The notes under the pieces: model-generated | What the model was told of the DNA's origin: nothing | The model's database searches: none | Seen by the model: the letters and a program-made list of their open reading frames with translations, nothing else | Shown: one piece after another, positions 1-6,278 of the stretch | How the letters are laid out: the number at the start of each line of letters is the position of its first letter | Position numbering within the stretch: the first letter of the stretch is position 1 | Origin: Alphaproteobacteria bacterium | Lineage (GTDB): Bacteria; Pseudomonadota; Alphaproteobacteria; Rhizobiales; Aestuariivirgaceae | Length of the DNA stretch: 13,726 bases | Direction of reading: 5' to 3' | Assembly: GCA_024639035.1 (NCBI GenBank) | Contig: JAHEJE010000036.1 | Location: 1 to 13,726 of the forward strand | Made by a program: the position numbers and the translations under genes

Positions 1-2
1 AC

Positions 3-611
3 CAGCAGGCGGTGCGCATGCAGGGCCTGGTTGAGGATCTGCTCGATCTGTCGCGGGTGGAGTTCACCGAGCGGGCATCGCGCACCACCGCCGTTGCCGT
101 GCCGGACGTCATCGATACCACGATCGACCAGGCCCGCCAGCTGGAAGTGTTTGACGACCATGAGATCGTCGCGCGCATCGACCGCAGTCTGGGCCTGCTC
201 GGCAACGATGCCATTCTGCGCATGGTGTTCGCAAATCTGATATTCAACGCGGTTAAGCATTCCGGAGCGGGCACCCGCATCGAGGTGCAATGGCTGCGCG
301 ATGATGGCGAGGCGGTGTTTTGCGTCACTGACAACGGACGCGGCATCGCATCCAACCATCTGTCGCGGCTGACCGAACGGTTCTATCGTGTCGATCCCGG
401 TCGGTCGCGCGAAAGCGGCGGCACTGGCCTCGGGCTGGCCATCGTCAAGCACGGTCTGGAGCGTCATGGCGCCGACCTGCTGATTGCCTCCACGGTCGGT
501 GAAGGCAGCACGTTCACCTGCCGGTTCCCTTCCGTGCGAGTCACGACTGCAGAGCCAAAGGAGGCGCATGGCGGGGCCGTTGCGCGGCGCGGCAGGGCGG
601 TTGCGCAGTGA
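3..611 (+). CDS. phoR: PhoR-type sensor histidine kinase, C-terminal part (5'-truncated by the window edge)
   Basis: Open reading frame entering from the left edge and ending at TGA 609-611. The visible part begins at the end of the dimerisation domain (a RMQGLVEDLLDLSR stretch, typical of the helix after the H-box in PhoR kinases) and continues through the HATPase_c domain: N-box NLIFNAVKH, G1 box DNGRGI, F-box ERFYRVD and G2 box GGTGLGLAIVKHG. The phosphoacceptor His, any PAS domain and membrane segments lie outside the window. PhoR autophosphorylates and passes phosphate to PhoB when phosphate is scarce; PstSCAB and PhoU keep it in check. The pst genes directly downstream on the same strand are the main reason for calling it PhoR rather than a generic kinase. 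The last 25 or so residues form a low-complexity Ala/Arg tail outside the ATPase fold. Confidence 0.85.
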   Translation, partial: QQAVRMQGLVEDLLDLSRVEFTERASRTTAVAVPDVIDTTIDQARQLEVFDDHEIVARIDRSLGLLGNDAILRMVFANLIFNAVKHSGAGTRIEVQWLRDDGEAVFCVTDNGRGIASNHLSRLTERFYRVDPGRSRESGGTGLGLAIVKHGLERHGADLLIASTVGEGSTFTCRFPSVRVTTAEPKEAHGGAVARRGRAVAQ

Positions 612-635
612 TCTGCCGGCCGGTGGATGCTCTCG

Positions 636-664
636 TTTAACGCAATCTTAACATAGGCTTTAAA
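636..664 (+). promoter_or_regulatory. Candidate Pho box upstream of pstS (three half-sites with 11-bp period)
   Basis: In the AT-richer gap between phoR and pstS, three related heptamers sit exactly 11 bp apart: TTTAACG at 636, CTTAACA at 647 and CTTTAAA at 658. PhoB-type regulators bind head-to-tail 7-bp half-sites separated by 4 bp, giving the same 11-bp period. The match to the E. coli half-site CTGTCAT is poor, so the call rests on periodicity, AT content and position about 70-95 bp before pstS. Confidence 0.35.
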
Positions 665-718
665 TTCACCGCACATTCGAGCGCTAGCTTCCGCTGATCG
701 AAAATCAGAAAATTCATC

Positions 719-725
719 AGGGGAG
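719..725 (+). promoter_or_regulatory. Shine-Dalgarno of pstS
   Basis: AGGGGAG ends 6 bases before ATG 732. A GTG at 729 is in frame but only 3 bases from this site, so ATG 732 is chosen as the start. Confidence 0.75.
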
Positions 726-731
726 CTCGTG

Positions 732-1604
732 ATGAAAACTAAACTCCTTTCTATTGCCGTGGCCGCTGGGGCGCTTTTCGCCACCGCGCAGGCCGATGCC
801 CGCACGCTGATCCAGAACAAGGGATCGGACACGCTGGTCAACGTCGCCCAGGCCTGGGCGGAAGCCTATCGCGAAGTCAATCCGGATGTGGCCGTCGCCG
901 TCAGCGGCGGTGGATCGGGCACCGGCATTGCGGCGATGATCAACGGCACCGTGGATGTCGCCAACGCCAGCCGGGCGATGAAGGAAAAAGAACTGGCGCT
1001 GGCCAAGTCCAAGGGTCAGAATCCGATCGAGCACGTTGTCGGTTATGATGCGCTGGCGGTGTTCCTGCACCAGGACAACCCGATCTCGGAAATGTCGATC
1101 TCTCAGCTTGCCGAAGTGTACGGCGAGGATGGCGCAACCGCGAACTGGGGCGATCTCGGTGCCGAAGTGCCGGGCTGTAAGGATCAGGAAATGGTGGTTG
1201 TCAGCCGCCAGAACAACTCCGGCACCTATGCCTACTTCCGCAAGGCGGTGCTCGGCAAAAAGCGCGACTTCAAGCTCGGCACCCGCGATATGCACGGTTC
1301 CAAGGACGTCGTCGATCTGGTCGAGAAGACCCCGTGCGCCATCGGTTACAGCGGTCTTGCCTATGCCACCAGCCACATCAAGATGGCCTGCATCAAAGGT
1401 GCCGACGACAAGCCCTGTGTGGCACCGTCCGTCGCCACGGCGTCCGACCGCAGCTACCCGATCGCCCGGCCGCTGTTCATGTACACCGACGGTGAGCCGC
1501 AAGGTGAGATCAAGAAGTATCTTGACTGGATCCTGAGCGACGTCGGCCAGTGCATCATCCTGAAGAAGGGCTATGCCCCGGCCCGCGATGTCAAGTGCGA
1601 GTAG
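732..1604 (+). CDS. pstS: Periplasmic phosphate-binding protein PstS
   Basis: 290-residue solute-binding protein that captures phosphate in the periplasm and delivers it to PstCA. Residues 1-23 form a Sec signal peptide (MKTK, a hydrophobic Leu/Ala core, then ADA|R as a plausible signal peptidase I site). The mature part shows the PstS pattern: GSDTL at 31-35, GGGSGTG at 59-65, the GTVDVANASR stretch at 72-81 and RQNNSGTY at 159-166, which in the family line the phosphate cleft with Ser/Thr/Arg side chains and an Asp. At 290 residues it is shorter than E. coli PstS and resembles the compact PBP-like form common in many bacteria. Four Cys lie in the C-terminal half (for example residues 149 and 289), suggesting possible disulfides. 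It is the first gene of the pst set, preceded by a candidate Pho box and followed by an intercistronic hairpin. Specificity for phosphate over a related oxyanion is inferred from family and context. Confidence 0.92.
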   Translation: MKTKLLSIAVAAGALFATAQADARTLIQNKGSDTLVNVAQAWAEAYREVNPDVAVAVSGGGSGTGIAAMINGTVDVANASRAMKEKELALAKSKGQNPIEHVVGYDALAVFLHQDNPISEMSISQLAEVYGEDGATANWGDLGAEVPGCKDQEMVVVSRQNNSGTYAYFRKAVLGKKRDFKLGTRDMHGSKDVVDLVEKTPCAIGYSGLAYATSHIKMACIKGADDKPCVAPSVATASDRSYPIARPLFMYTDGEPQGEIKKYLDWILSDVGQCIILKKGYAPARDVKCE

Positions 1605-1629
1605 CGCCAGTCTGAAACAATGATAACGA

Positions 1630-1654
1630 GGTGCGGGCCTAACCAACCCGCACC
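1630..1654 (+). terminator. Intercistronic hairpin between pstS and phoU
   Basis: GGTGCGGG (1630-1637) pairs perfectly with CCCGCACC (1647-1654) around a 9-base loop. No long T-run follows. It is more likely a partial terminator or mRNA 3'-end stabiliser that keeps pstS transcript in excess over the membrane components than a full stop, since the rest of the operon follows at once. Confidence 0.55.
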
Positions 1655-1678
1655 CGCCAATTTGTGGAGTTGAGCGGG

Positions 1679-2770
1679 ATGGCGCTTTACGACGAACGTC
1701 TGGCCAATGATCTGGCCGCAATACGAGAGCATGTGGCAGGGGTCGGCAGGCAAGTCGACACAGCCCTTGAACGGGCCGTCAAGGCGGTGCTGGACGGCAA
1801 TTCCGATCTGGCCAACGACGTCATTCTTGACGACAATGCGGTCAATCGTGGTTTCGAACAGATCGACAGCATGTGCCACCGGTTTCTGGCGTTACATCTG
1901 CCGTCGGCCGGGCATTTGCGCCTGATTTCCTCGCTGTTGCGGCTCAATGCTGAACTCGAGCGGATCGGCGACCATGCCACGACGATTGCCCGTGAGGCCT
2001 TGCAGCTTTCCGAGCCGCCGGAAAACGGCTTTCGCGGCACCATCGTCACCATGGCCAGCGACAGCCAGAACATCCTGCGCCGGGCCATCAAGGCCTTCAC
2101 CGTCAACGATGCCGAACTGGCGCGCCAGACCATCGGGGTGTCGGCGCGGGTGCGGCGCGCCTTCGACCAGGTGTTCCAGAGCCTGTCCGAGCAGAGCGCC
2201 AAGCAGCCCAAACGCCTGCGCGACCTGCTGATTCTCTCGGTGGTGTTCTCCAAGCTGGAACGGGTCAGCGCGCGGGCAGAGAACATCTGCGAGGAGACGC
2301 TGTTTGCGATCACCGGGGAAAGCCCGGCCCGGCGCAAACTGAACGTGCTGTTCATCGACGAGAAGAATAACTGCAAGAGCAAGTTGGCCGAGGCGGTTGG
2401 AAACAAGACCGCAGCCGATGCCTGCGATTTCTCCAGCATGGGTAGCAAGCCGGCCAGGACGATGCCGGCCAAGCTGGCCGAGTTCATGTCGGCGCATGGC
2501 CTGTCTGGCCATGACAATCCGGCCAGGCCGTTGCCGAAAGACATGGCCGACATCGCCCAGTTCGACATGGTGATCGCGCTGGAGGGTTCGGCCAAATCAT
2601 ACCTGCCGGATCAGCCGTTCCACACTCTGTTCCTCAACTGGGACATCGGGCAACTGCCGACCAAGATCGACGACTCCAACGCAGTCGACGTCTACTATCC
2701 AATCTATCGTGAACTCACCGTGCGCATTCGTGATCTGGTCGAGCGGATCAACGGCGAACGGGGTGCATGA
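1679..2770 (+). CDS. phoU: PhoU fused to a degenerate low-molecular-weight phosphatase/ArsC-like domain
   Basis: 363 residues. The start is ATG 1679, with GGAG at 1666-1669 nine bases before it; GTG 1664 overlaps that site and is rejected. Residues 1-212 are a PhoU tandem three-helix repeat: repeat one has the metal-binding signature LERIGDHA (93-100), while repeat two reads LERVSARA (193-200), so its motif Asp is Ala. PhoU couples the Pst transporter to PhoR and represses the Pho response when phosphate is ample. From residue 220 a second domain begins with VLFIDEKNNCKSKLAEAV (223-240), which aligns with the VLFVCxxNxCRSxxAE phosphate loop of LMW protein phosphatases and thioredoxin-type arsenate reductases. 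The nucleophile Cys is Asp227 and the loop Arg is Lys233, and no DP general-acid motif is evident later. The domain is therefore predicted catalytically dead and perhaps a phosphate or protein-binding module. Its place between pstS and pstC is unusual; phoU more often follows pstB. Confidence 0.85.
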   Translation: MALYDERLANDLAAIREHVAGVGRQVDTALERAVKAVLDGNSDLANDVILDDNAVNRGFEQIDSMCHRFLALHLPSAGHLRLISSLLRLNAELERIGDHATTIAREALQLSEPPENGFRGTIVTMASDSQNILRRAIKAFTVNDAELARQTIGVSARVRRAFDQVFQSLSEQSAKQPKRLRDLLILSVVFSKLERVSARAENICEETLFAITGESPARRKLNVLFIDEKNNCKSKLAEAVGNKTAADACDFSSMGSKPARTMPAKLAEFMSAHGLSGHDNPARPLPKDMADIAQFDMVIALEGSAKSYLPDQPFHTLFLNWDIGQLPTKIDDSNAVDVYYPIYRELTVRIRDLVERINGERGA

Positions 2771-2771
2771 C

Positions 2772-3731
2772 ATGGCAGCCCCTATCAACGAGACGCGTGC
2801 CGGTACGGCGAGCAAGACCGGCGCCGGTGGCCGGGACGAATTCGACCGCATCACCGCCGCCTGGCTGCTCGACAAGGCGGTGCAGGTTCTGGTGTTCATC
2901 GGTGGCATCTCGGCGATTATTTTCATCATCGGCATCTTTGTATTCATCACCCGCGAGGGTTTCGGTTTCGCGGTCGGCAAGCTCGACTGGGGTCAGTTCC
3001 TGACGTCGCCACGCTGGCGGCCGACTTCCGAGTACAATCCGACCTACGGCATTCTGGCGATGATTGCCGGTACCGCCAGTGTCACCGGGCTGGCGATGAT
3101 CGTGGCCATCCCTTTTTCGCTCGGTGCAGCCATTTTCATCGCCGAGTTCGCCACCGGCAAGACCCGCGAGGCGCTGAAGGTTCTGGTTGAACTGCTCGCC
3201 GCCATCCCTTCCGTCGTGTGGGGGTTCATCGGGCTGACGATCATGAACCCGTTGATCATCGACTTGTTCGATGTCCCGGTCGGGCTGACCGTGCTCAATG
3301 CCGGGATCATTCTCGGATTGATGGCCGCGCCGATCATGACATCGATTGCCGAAGATGCCCTCAAGGCAGTGCCCGACCGCTATCGCGAAGCCGCCGAGGC
3401 GCTCGGCGCAACCCGCGGGCAGATCGTCTTTCGCGTCGTCCTGCCGGCAGCCAAGAACGGACTGCTGGGCGCCGTGCTGCTGGGCGTCGGGCGCGGTTTC
3501 GGCGAGACCATGGCGGTGCTGATGGCAACCGGCCATGCAATCAACATTCCCGACAGCATCTTCGATTCGGTGCGTGCGCTGACCGCCACGATTGCCGCCG
3601 AGTTGGGCGAGACCGCAGTCGGGTCCGAGCATTACCAGGCGCTGTTCACCATCGGCATCTTCCTGTTCGTCATTACTTTTATCATCAATCTGGCCGCCGA
3701 TCTCATCGTGCGCGGCATTCGCAAAGGGTAG
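2772..3731 (+). CDS. pstC: Phosphate ABC transporter permease PstC
   Basis: 319-residue inner-membrane permease. ATG 2772 follows the phoU stop by one base and has a G-rich sequence just before it inside phoU; an in-frame ATG at 2709 would overlap phoU by 62 bases and add an unrelated soluble extension. About 25 polar N-terminal residues precede a first membrane helix (residues about 37-60), and further hydrophobic segments follow, as in PstC. The cytoplasmic EAA loop, which docks on the ATPase, is visible at REAAEALGATRGQIVFRVVLP (about residues 205-225). The conserved stretch PSVVWGFIGL, and FGETMAVLMA near the C-terminal part, are typical of PstC. It pairs with PstA to form the phosphate channel. 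It follows phoU and precedes pstA by six bases. Confidence 0.92.
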   Translation: MAAPINETRAGTASKTGAGGRDEFDRITAAWLLDKAVQVLVFIGGISAIIFIIGIFVFITREGFGFAVGKLDWGQFLTSPRWRPTSEYNPTYGILAMIAGTASVTGLAMIVAIPFSLGAAIFIAEFATGKTREALKVLVELLAAIPSVVWGFIGLTIMNPLIIDLFDVPVGLTVLNAGIILGLMAAPIMTSIAEDALKAVPDRYREAAEALGATRGQIVFRVVLPAAKNGLLGAVLLGVGRGFGETMAVLMATGHAINIPDSIFDSVRALTATIAAELGETAVGSEHYQALFTIGIFLFVITFIINLAADLIVRGIRKG

Positions 3732-3737
3732 GGCACG

Positions 3738-4619
3738 ATGGCAGACTCAATGTTCAAGGCAACCCAGCAGAACGTCTCCGACGAGCACCGCGATTTCCTC
3801 GTCCAGTTGTTGTTCTTCGGCATGACGGTGCTGTTGATCATTCCGGTGATCATCATCCTGTGCATGCTGATGTGGAAGGGCGGGCCGGCGATTTCCTGGG
3901 AGTTCCTGTTTTCCGAACCGACCAACGGCATGACTGCAGGCGGCATCTTTCCGGCGCTCGTCGGCACCGTGTGGCTGGTTACCGTCGCGCTTCTGGTGTC
4001 AGTGCCACTGGGCGTCGCCGCGGCGCTTTATCTCAGTGAATATGCCCCCGACAACTGGCTGACACGTTTCATCAACTTGGCGATCATCAACCTGGCAGGC
4101 GTGCCTTCCATTGTCCACGCCCTGTTCGGCGTTGGTGCTTTCGTCCTTTTCTTCGAGTTCGGCACCAGCATTCTCGCGGCCAGCCTGACGCTTGCCATCA
4201 TGACGCTGCCGGTGGTGATCGTGGCGACGCGCGAGTCGCTGCAGGCGGTGCCGCTTGCCTTCCGTGAAGCGTGCTGGAACATGGGTGCGACGCGCTGGCA
4301 AACCATCCGCAGGGTCGTGCTGCCGAATGCCGTCAGCGGCATTCTCACCGGCGTCATCCTTGAGGTGTCGCGCACCACCGGCGAGACCGCGCCGATCATG
4401 TTTACCGGCGCGGCGTTCTTCCTGCCGTTCTTGCCGGAAAGCGTGTTCGACCAGACCATGGCGTTGTCGCTGCATCTGTTCGTGGTCGCGACCCAGGTTC
4501 CCAACGTGCCGGAACATCTGCCCTATGGCGTTGCCCTGGTGCTGATCGGCATGGTGCTGCTCATGAATGCCCTGTCGATCGGCCTGCGCATGTATCTGAG
4601 AGGACAGAAGAAGTGGTAG
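3738..4619 (+). CDS. pstA: Phosphate ABC transporter permease PstA
   Basis: 293-residue inner-membrane permease, partner of PstC. ATG 3738 has an AAGGGTAGGG stretch (3724-3733) upstream that spans the pstC stop. Several hydrophobic helices are seen, starting at residues about 22-46. Family marks include GVAAALYLSEYAP, AGVPSIVHALFG, the EAA loop REACWNMGATRWQTIRRVVLP (about residues 176-196) and SRTTGETAPIMFTGAA. In the family the EAA loops of PstA and PstC each contact one ATPase subunit; with two different ATPases encoded downstream, PstA and PstC may each prefer one of them. Its last 7 bases overlap the next gene. Confidence 0.92.
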   Translation: MADSMFKATQQNVSDEHRDFLVQLLFFGMTVLLIIPVIIILCMLMWKGGPAISWEFLFSEPTNGMTAGGIFPALVGTVWLVTVALLVSVPLGVAAALYLSEYAPDNWLTRFINLAIINLAGVPSIVHALFGVGAFVLFFEFGTSILAASLTLAIMTLPVVIVATRESLQAVPLAFREACWNMGATRWQTIRRVVLPNAVSGILTGVILEVSRTTGETAPIMFTGAAFFLPFLPESVFDQTMALSLHLFVVATQVPNVPEHLPYGVALVLIGMVLLMNALSIGLRMYLRGQKKW

Positions 4620-5446
4620 AACAAGCCGCAACCCAAGCACCTGAAGCGCCGAGCGGTCTGTCTTCGTCAGCCCATCGCGACACGACCCGCGCTAGCAACA
4701 AGCTGGAGGTACGCGACCTTAACATCAGCTATGGCGGTGTGTCGGCGCTGCGTGACGTTAGCCTGGACATTCGCGAGCACGAGATCTTCGGCATCATCGG
4801 CCCGGCCAACTCGGGCAAGACGTCGTTTCTCAAGGCAATCAACCGGATGGATATGTTCAACAAGAACATGCAGGTGACCGGCGAAGTGCTCTACGATGGC
4901 CACAACACCCGGACGCTGCGCAATGTCTATGCTCTGAGGAGCCGCATCGGGGTGGTGTTTCCGCTGCCGGTCGGGCTGCCGATGAGCGTCTATGACAATG
5001 TTGCCATGTCGCCGCGCCTGAGGGGCATCAAGAACAAGGCCGATCTGGACGAGATCGTCGAGCGCTGCCTGACCCGTGCCGCCCTGTGGGACGAGGTCAA
5101 GGACCGCCTCACGACGCTCGGCAGCCTGTTGTCGGGCGGTCAGCAGCAGCGCCTGACCATCGCCAGGGCGCTGTCGCAGGAACCCGAGGTGCTGATGCTC
5201 GATGAGTTTTCGATCGCCGTCGACCCGGTAACCACGATGCGCATCGAGGACATCCTGAAAGAATTGCGAAACGAGATCACCATCGTGCTGGTCACCAACC
5301 TGGTGCAGCAGGCCCGCCGGCTGGCCGATCGCACGGCGTTTTTCCTGATGGGCGATTGTGTCGAGATCGGCGAAACCGAGGACCTGTTCTCCGGCAACGT
5401 CACCGACCAGCGGACCAGCGATTACATCGCCGGCCGGTTCGGTTAA
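4613..5446 (+). CDS. pstB: PstB-like ATPase 1, with degenerate Q- and H-loops and an intact LSGGQ signature
   Basis: 277 residues, starting at GTG 4613 inside the end of pstA, with GAGAGGA at 4598-4604 eight bases upstream; the overlap suggests translational coupling. The best family match is PstB throughout (YGGVSALRDVSLDI, RAALWDEVKDRL, C-terminal DYIAGRFG). About 35 polar residues precede the ATPase fold. Walker A GPANSGKT (63-70), signature LSGGQQQR (173-180) and Walker B VLMLDE (193-198) are present. The Q-loop that reads VFQKP in normal PstB reads VFPLP, with Pro117 in place of Gln. The H-loop VTHNM reads VTNLV, with Asn229 in place of the switch His. After Walker B, DEPCSALD has become DEFSIAVD. 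This subunit probably binds ATP but should not hydrolyse it well at its own site; it can supply LSGGQ in trans to a partner. The reading frame is intact and the family core well kept, so decay is unlikely. Confidence 0.9.
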   Translation: MVEQAATQAPEAPSGLSSSAHRDTTRASNKLEVRDLNISYGGVSALRDVSLDIREHEIFGIIGPANSGKTSFLKAINRMDMFNKNMQVTGEVLYDGHNTRTLRNVYALRSRIGVVFPLPVGLPMSVYDNVAMSPRLRGIKNKADLDEIVERCLTRAALWDEVKDRLTTLGSLLSGGQQQRLTIARALSQEPEVLMLDEFSIAVDPVTTMRIEDILKELRNEITIVLVTNLVQQARRLADRTAFFLMGDCVEIGETEDLFSGNVTDQRTSDYIAGRFG

Positions 5447-5462
5447 GCAGAGGACGAAGGCC

Positions 5463-6263
5463 ATGGATGCAAGAGTGGATCAGGCGCCCGCCATCGAGGA
5501 TGTCGCCATCGAAACCCGCAATCTCAACCTGTGGTACGGCACGTTCCAGGCTTTGTTCGATGTCGACCTCGACATCCGCCGGGGCATGATCACTTCGCTG
5601 ATCGGACCATCGGGCTGCGGCAAGTCGACCTTCCTGCGCAGTATCAACCGCATCAACGAGCGCCTCGGCTATGTCACCACTGAAGGTACGATCAATGTGC
5701 TCGGCAATGACGTCTACCGCGCAAGCGTCAACCTGACCCAGTTGCGCAAGCATGTCGGGATGGTCTTCCAGCGGCCCAATCCACTGCCTCTGTCGATCCG
5801 CGACAACATAATTTTTAGTTACAAGCTGCATGCTCAGGACCGCAATCGCCTGCACCGCAGCGAACAGGATGAGATCGTCGAGACCGCGCTGCGCCAGGTG
5901 CTGCTGTGGGATACGGTCAAGGACCGTCTGGACAACAGCGCCACGCAACTGTCGCTGGAAGAGCAGCAAAAGCTGTGCATTGCCCGGCTGCTGCCGGTGC
6001 AACCCTCGGTCCTGCTGATGGACGAGCCCTGTTCGGCGCTCGATCCGGCCGGCACCAATGCGGTCGAGGAACTGATCTGGGAACTGCGCGAGAACTACAC
6101 CATCCTGATCGTGACCCACAACATGGCCCAGGCGCGGCGCGCCAGCGAGGAATGCATCTTCATGCTGCTGGGCAAGGTCGTCGAACACAGCCGCACCGAC
6201 GAGATGTTCGTCACCCCGGCGCAGAAGGAAACCGCCGACTACATCGAGGGCCGTTACGGGTGA
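5463..6263 (+). CDS. pstB: PstB-like ATPase 2, with intact Walker, Q- and H-loops and a degenerate signature (LSLEE)
   Basis: 266 residues from ATG 5463, with AGAGGACGAAGG just upstream; an in-frame ATG at 5358 lies deep inside ATPase 1 and is rejected. The PstB family pattern is strong: LNLWYGTFQALFDVDLDI, Walker A GPSGCGKS (48-55), Q-loop VFQRPNP with Gln103, Walker B LLMDEP with Glu188, SALDP D-loop, H-loop VTHNM with His219 and the C-terminal DYIEGRYG. The ABC signature, LSGGQQQR in normal PstB, is LSLEEQQK (163-170), so both Gly and the Gln are lost. A homodimer would have no working signature motif. Paired with ATPase 1, its nucleotide site would face an intact LSGGQ and be catalytically complete. 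Last gene of the block; it ends 15 bases before the convergent CYTH-CHAD gene. Confidence 0.92.
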   Translation: MDARVDQAPAIEDVAIETRNLNLWYGTFQALFDVDLDIRRGMITSLIGPSGCGKSTFLRSINRINERLGYVTTEGTINVLGNDVYRASVNLTQLRKHVGMVFQRPNPLPLSIRDNIIFSYKLHAQDRNRLHRSEQDEIVETALRQVLLWDTVKDRLDNSATQLSLEEQQKLCIARLLPVQPSVLLMDEPCSALDPAGTNAVEELIWELRENYTILIVTHNMAQARRASEECIFMLLGKVVEHSRTDEMFVTPAQKETADYIEGRYG

Positions 6264-6265
6264 GC

Positions 6266-6275
6266 CCCGGCCGGG
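6266..6275. other. 10-bp GC palindrome between convergent genes
   Basis: CCCGGCCGGG is self-complementary and fills most of the 15-base gap between the end of pstB-2 and the end of the CYTH-CHAD gene. It has no loop and no T-run, so a conventional bidirectional terminator is not evident here. Confidence 0.35.
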
Positions 6276-6278
6276 CGG

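Noticed and set aside
717..1721. 334-codon open frame on the - strand opposite pstS
   Set aside because: It mirrors pstS, which has a signal peptide, Shine-Dalgarno and family motifs. The antisense product is low-complexity with no recognisable domain, as expected in high-GC DNA.
4613..5446. ATPase 1 as a decaying pseudogene or sequencing error
   Set aside because: The frame is intact, and changes are limited to Q-loop, H-loop and D-loop regions while Walker A, signature and Walker B are perfect. Errors would not mirror the reciprocal change in ATPase 2.
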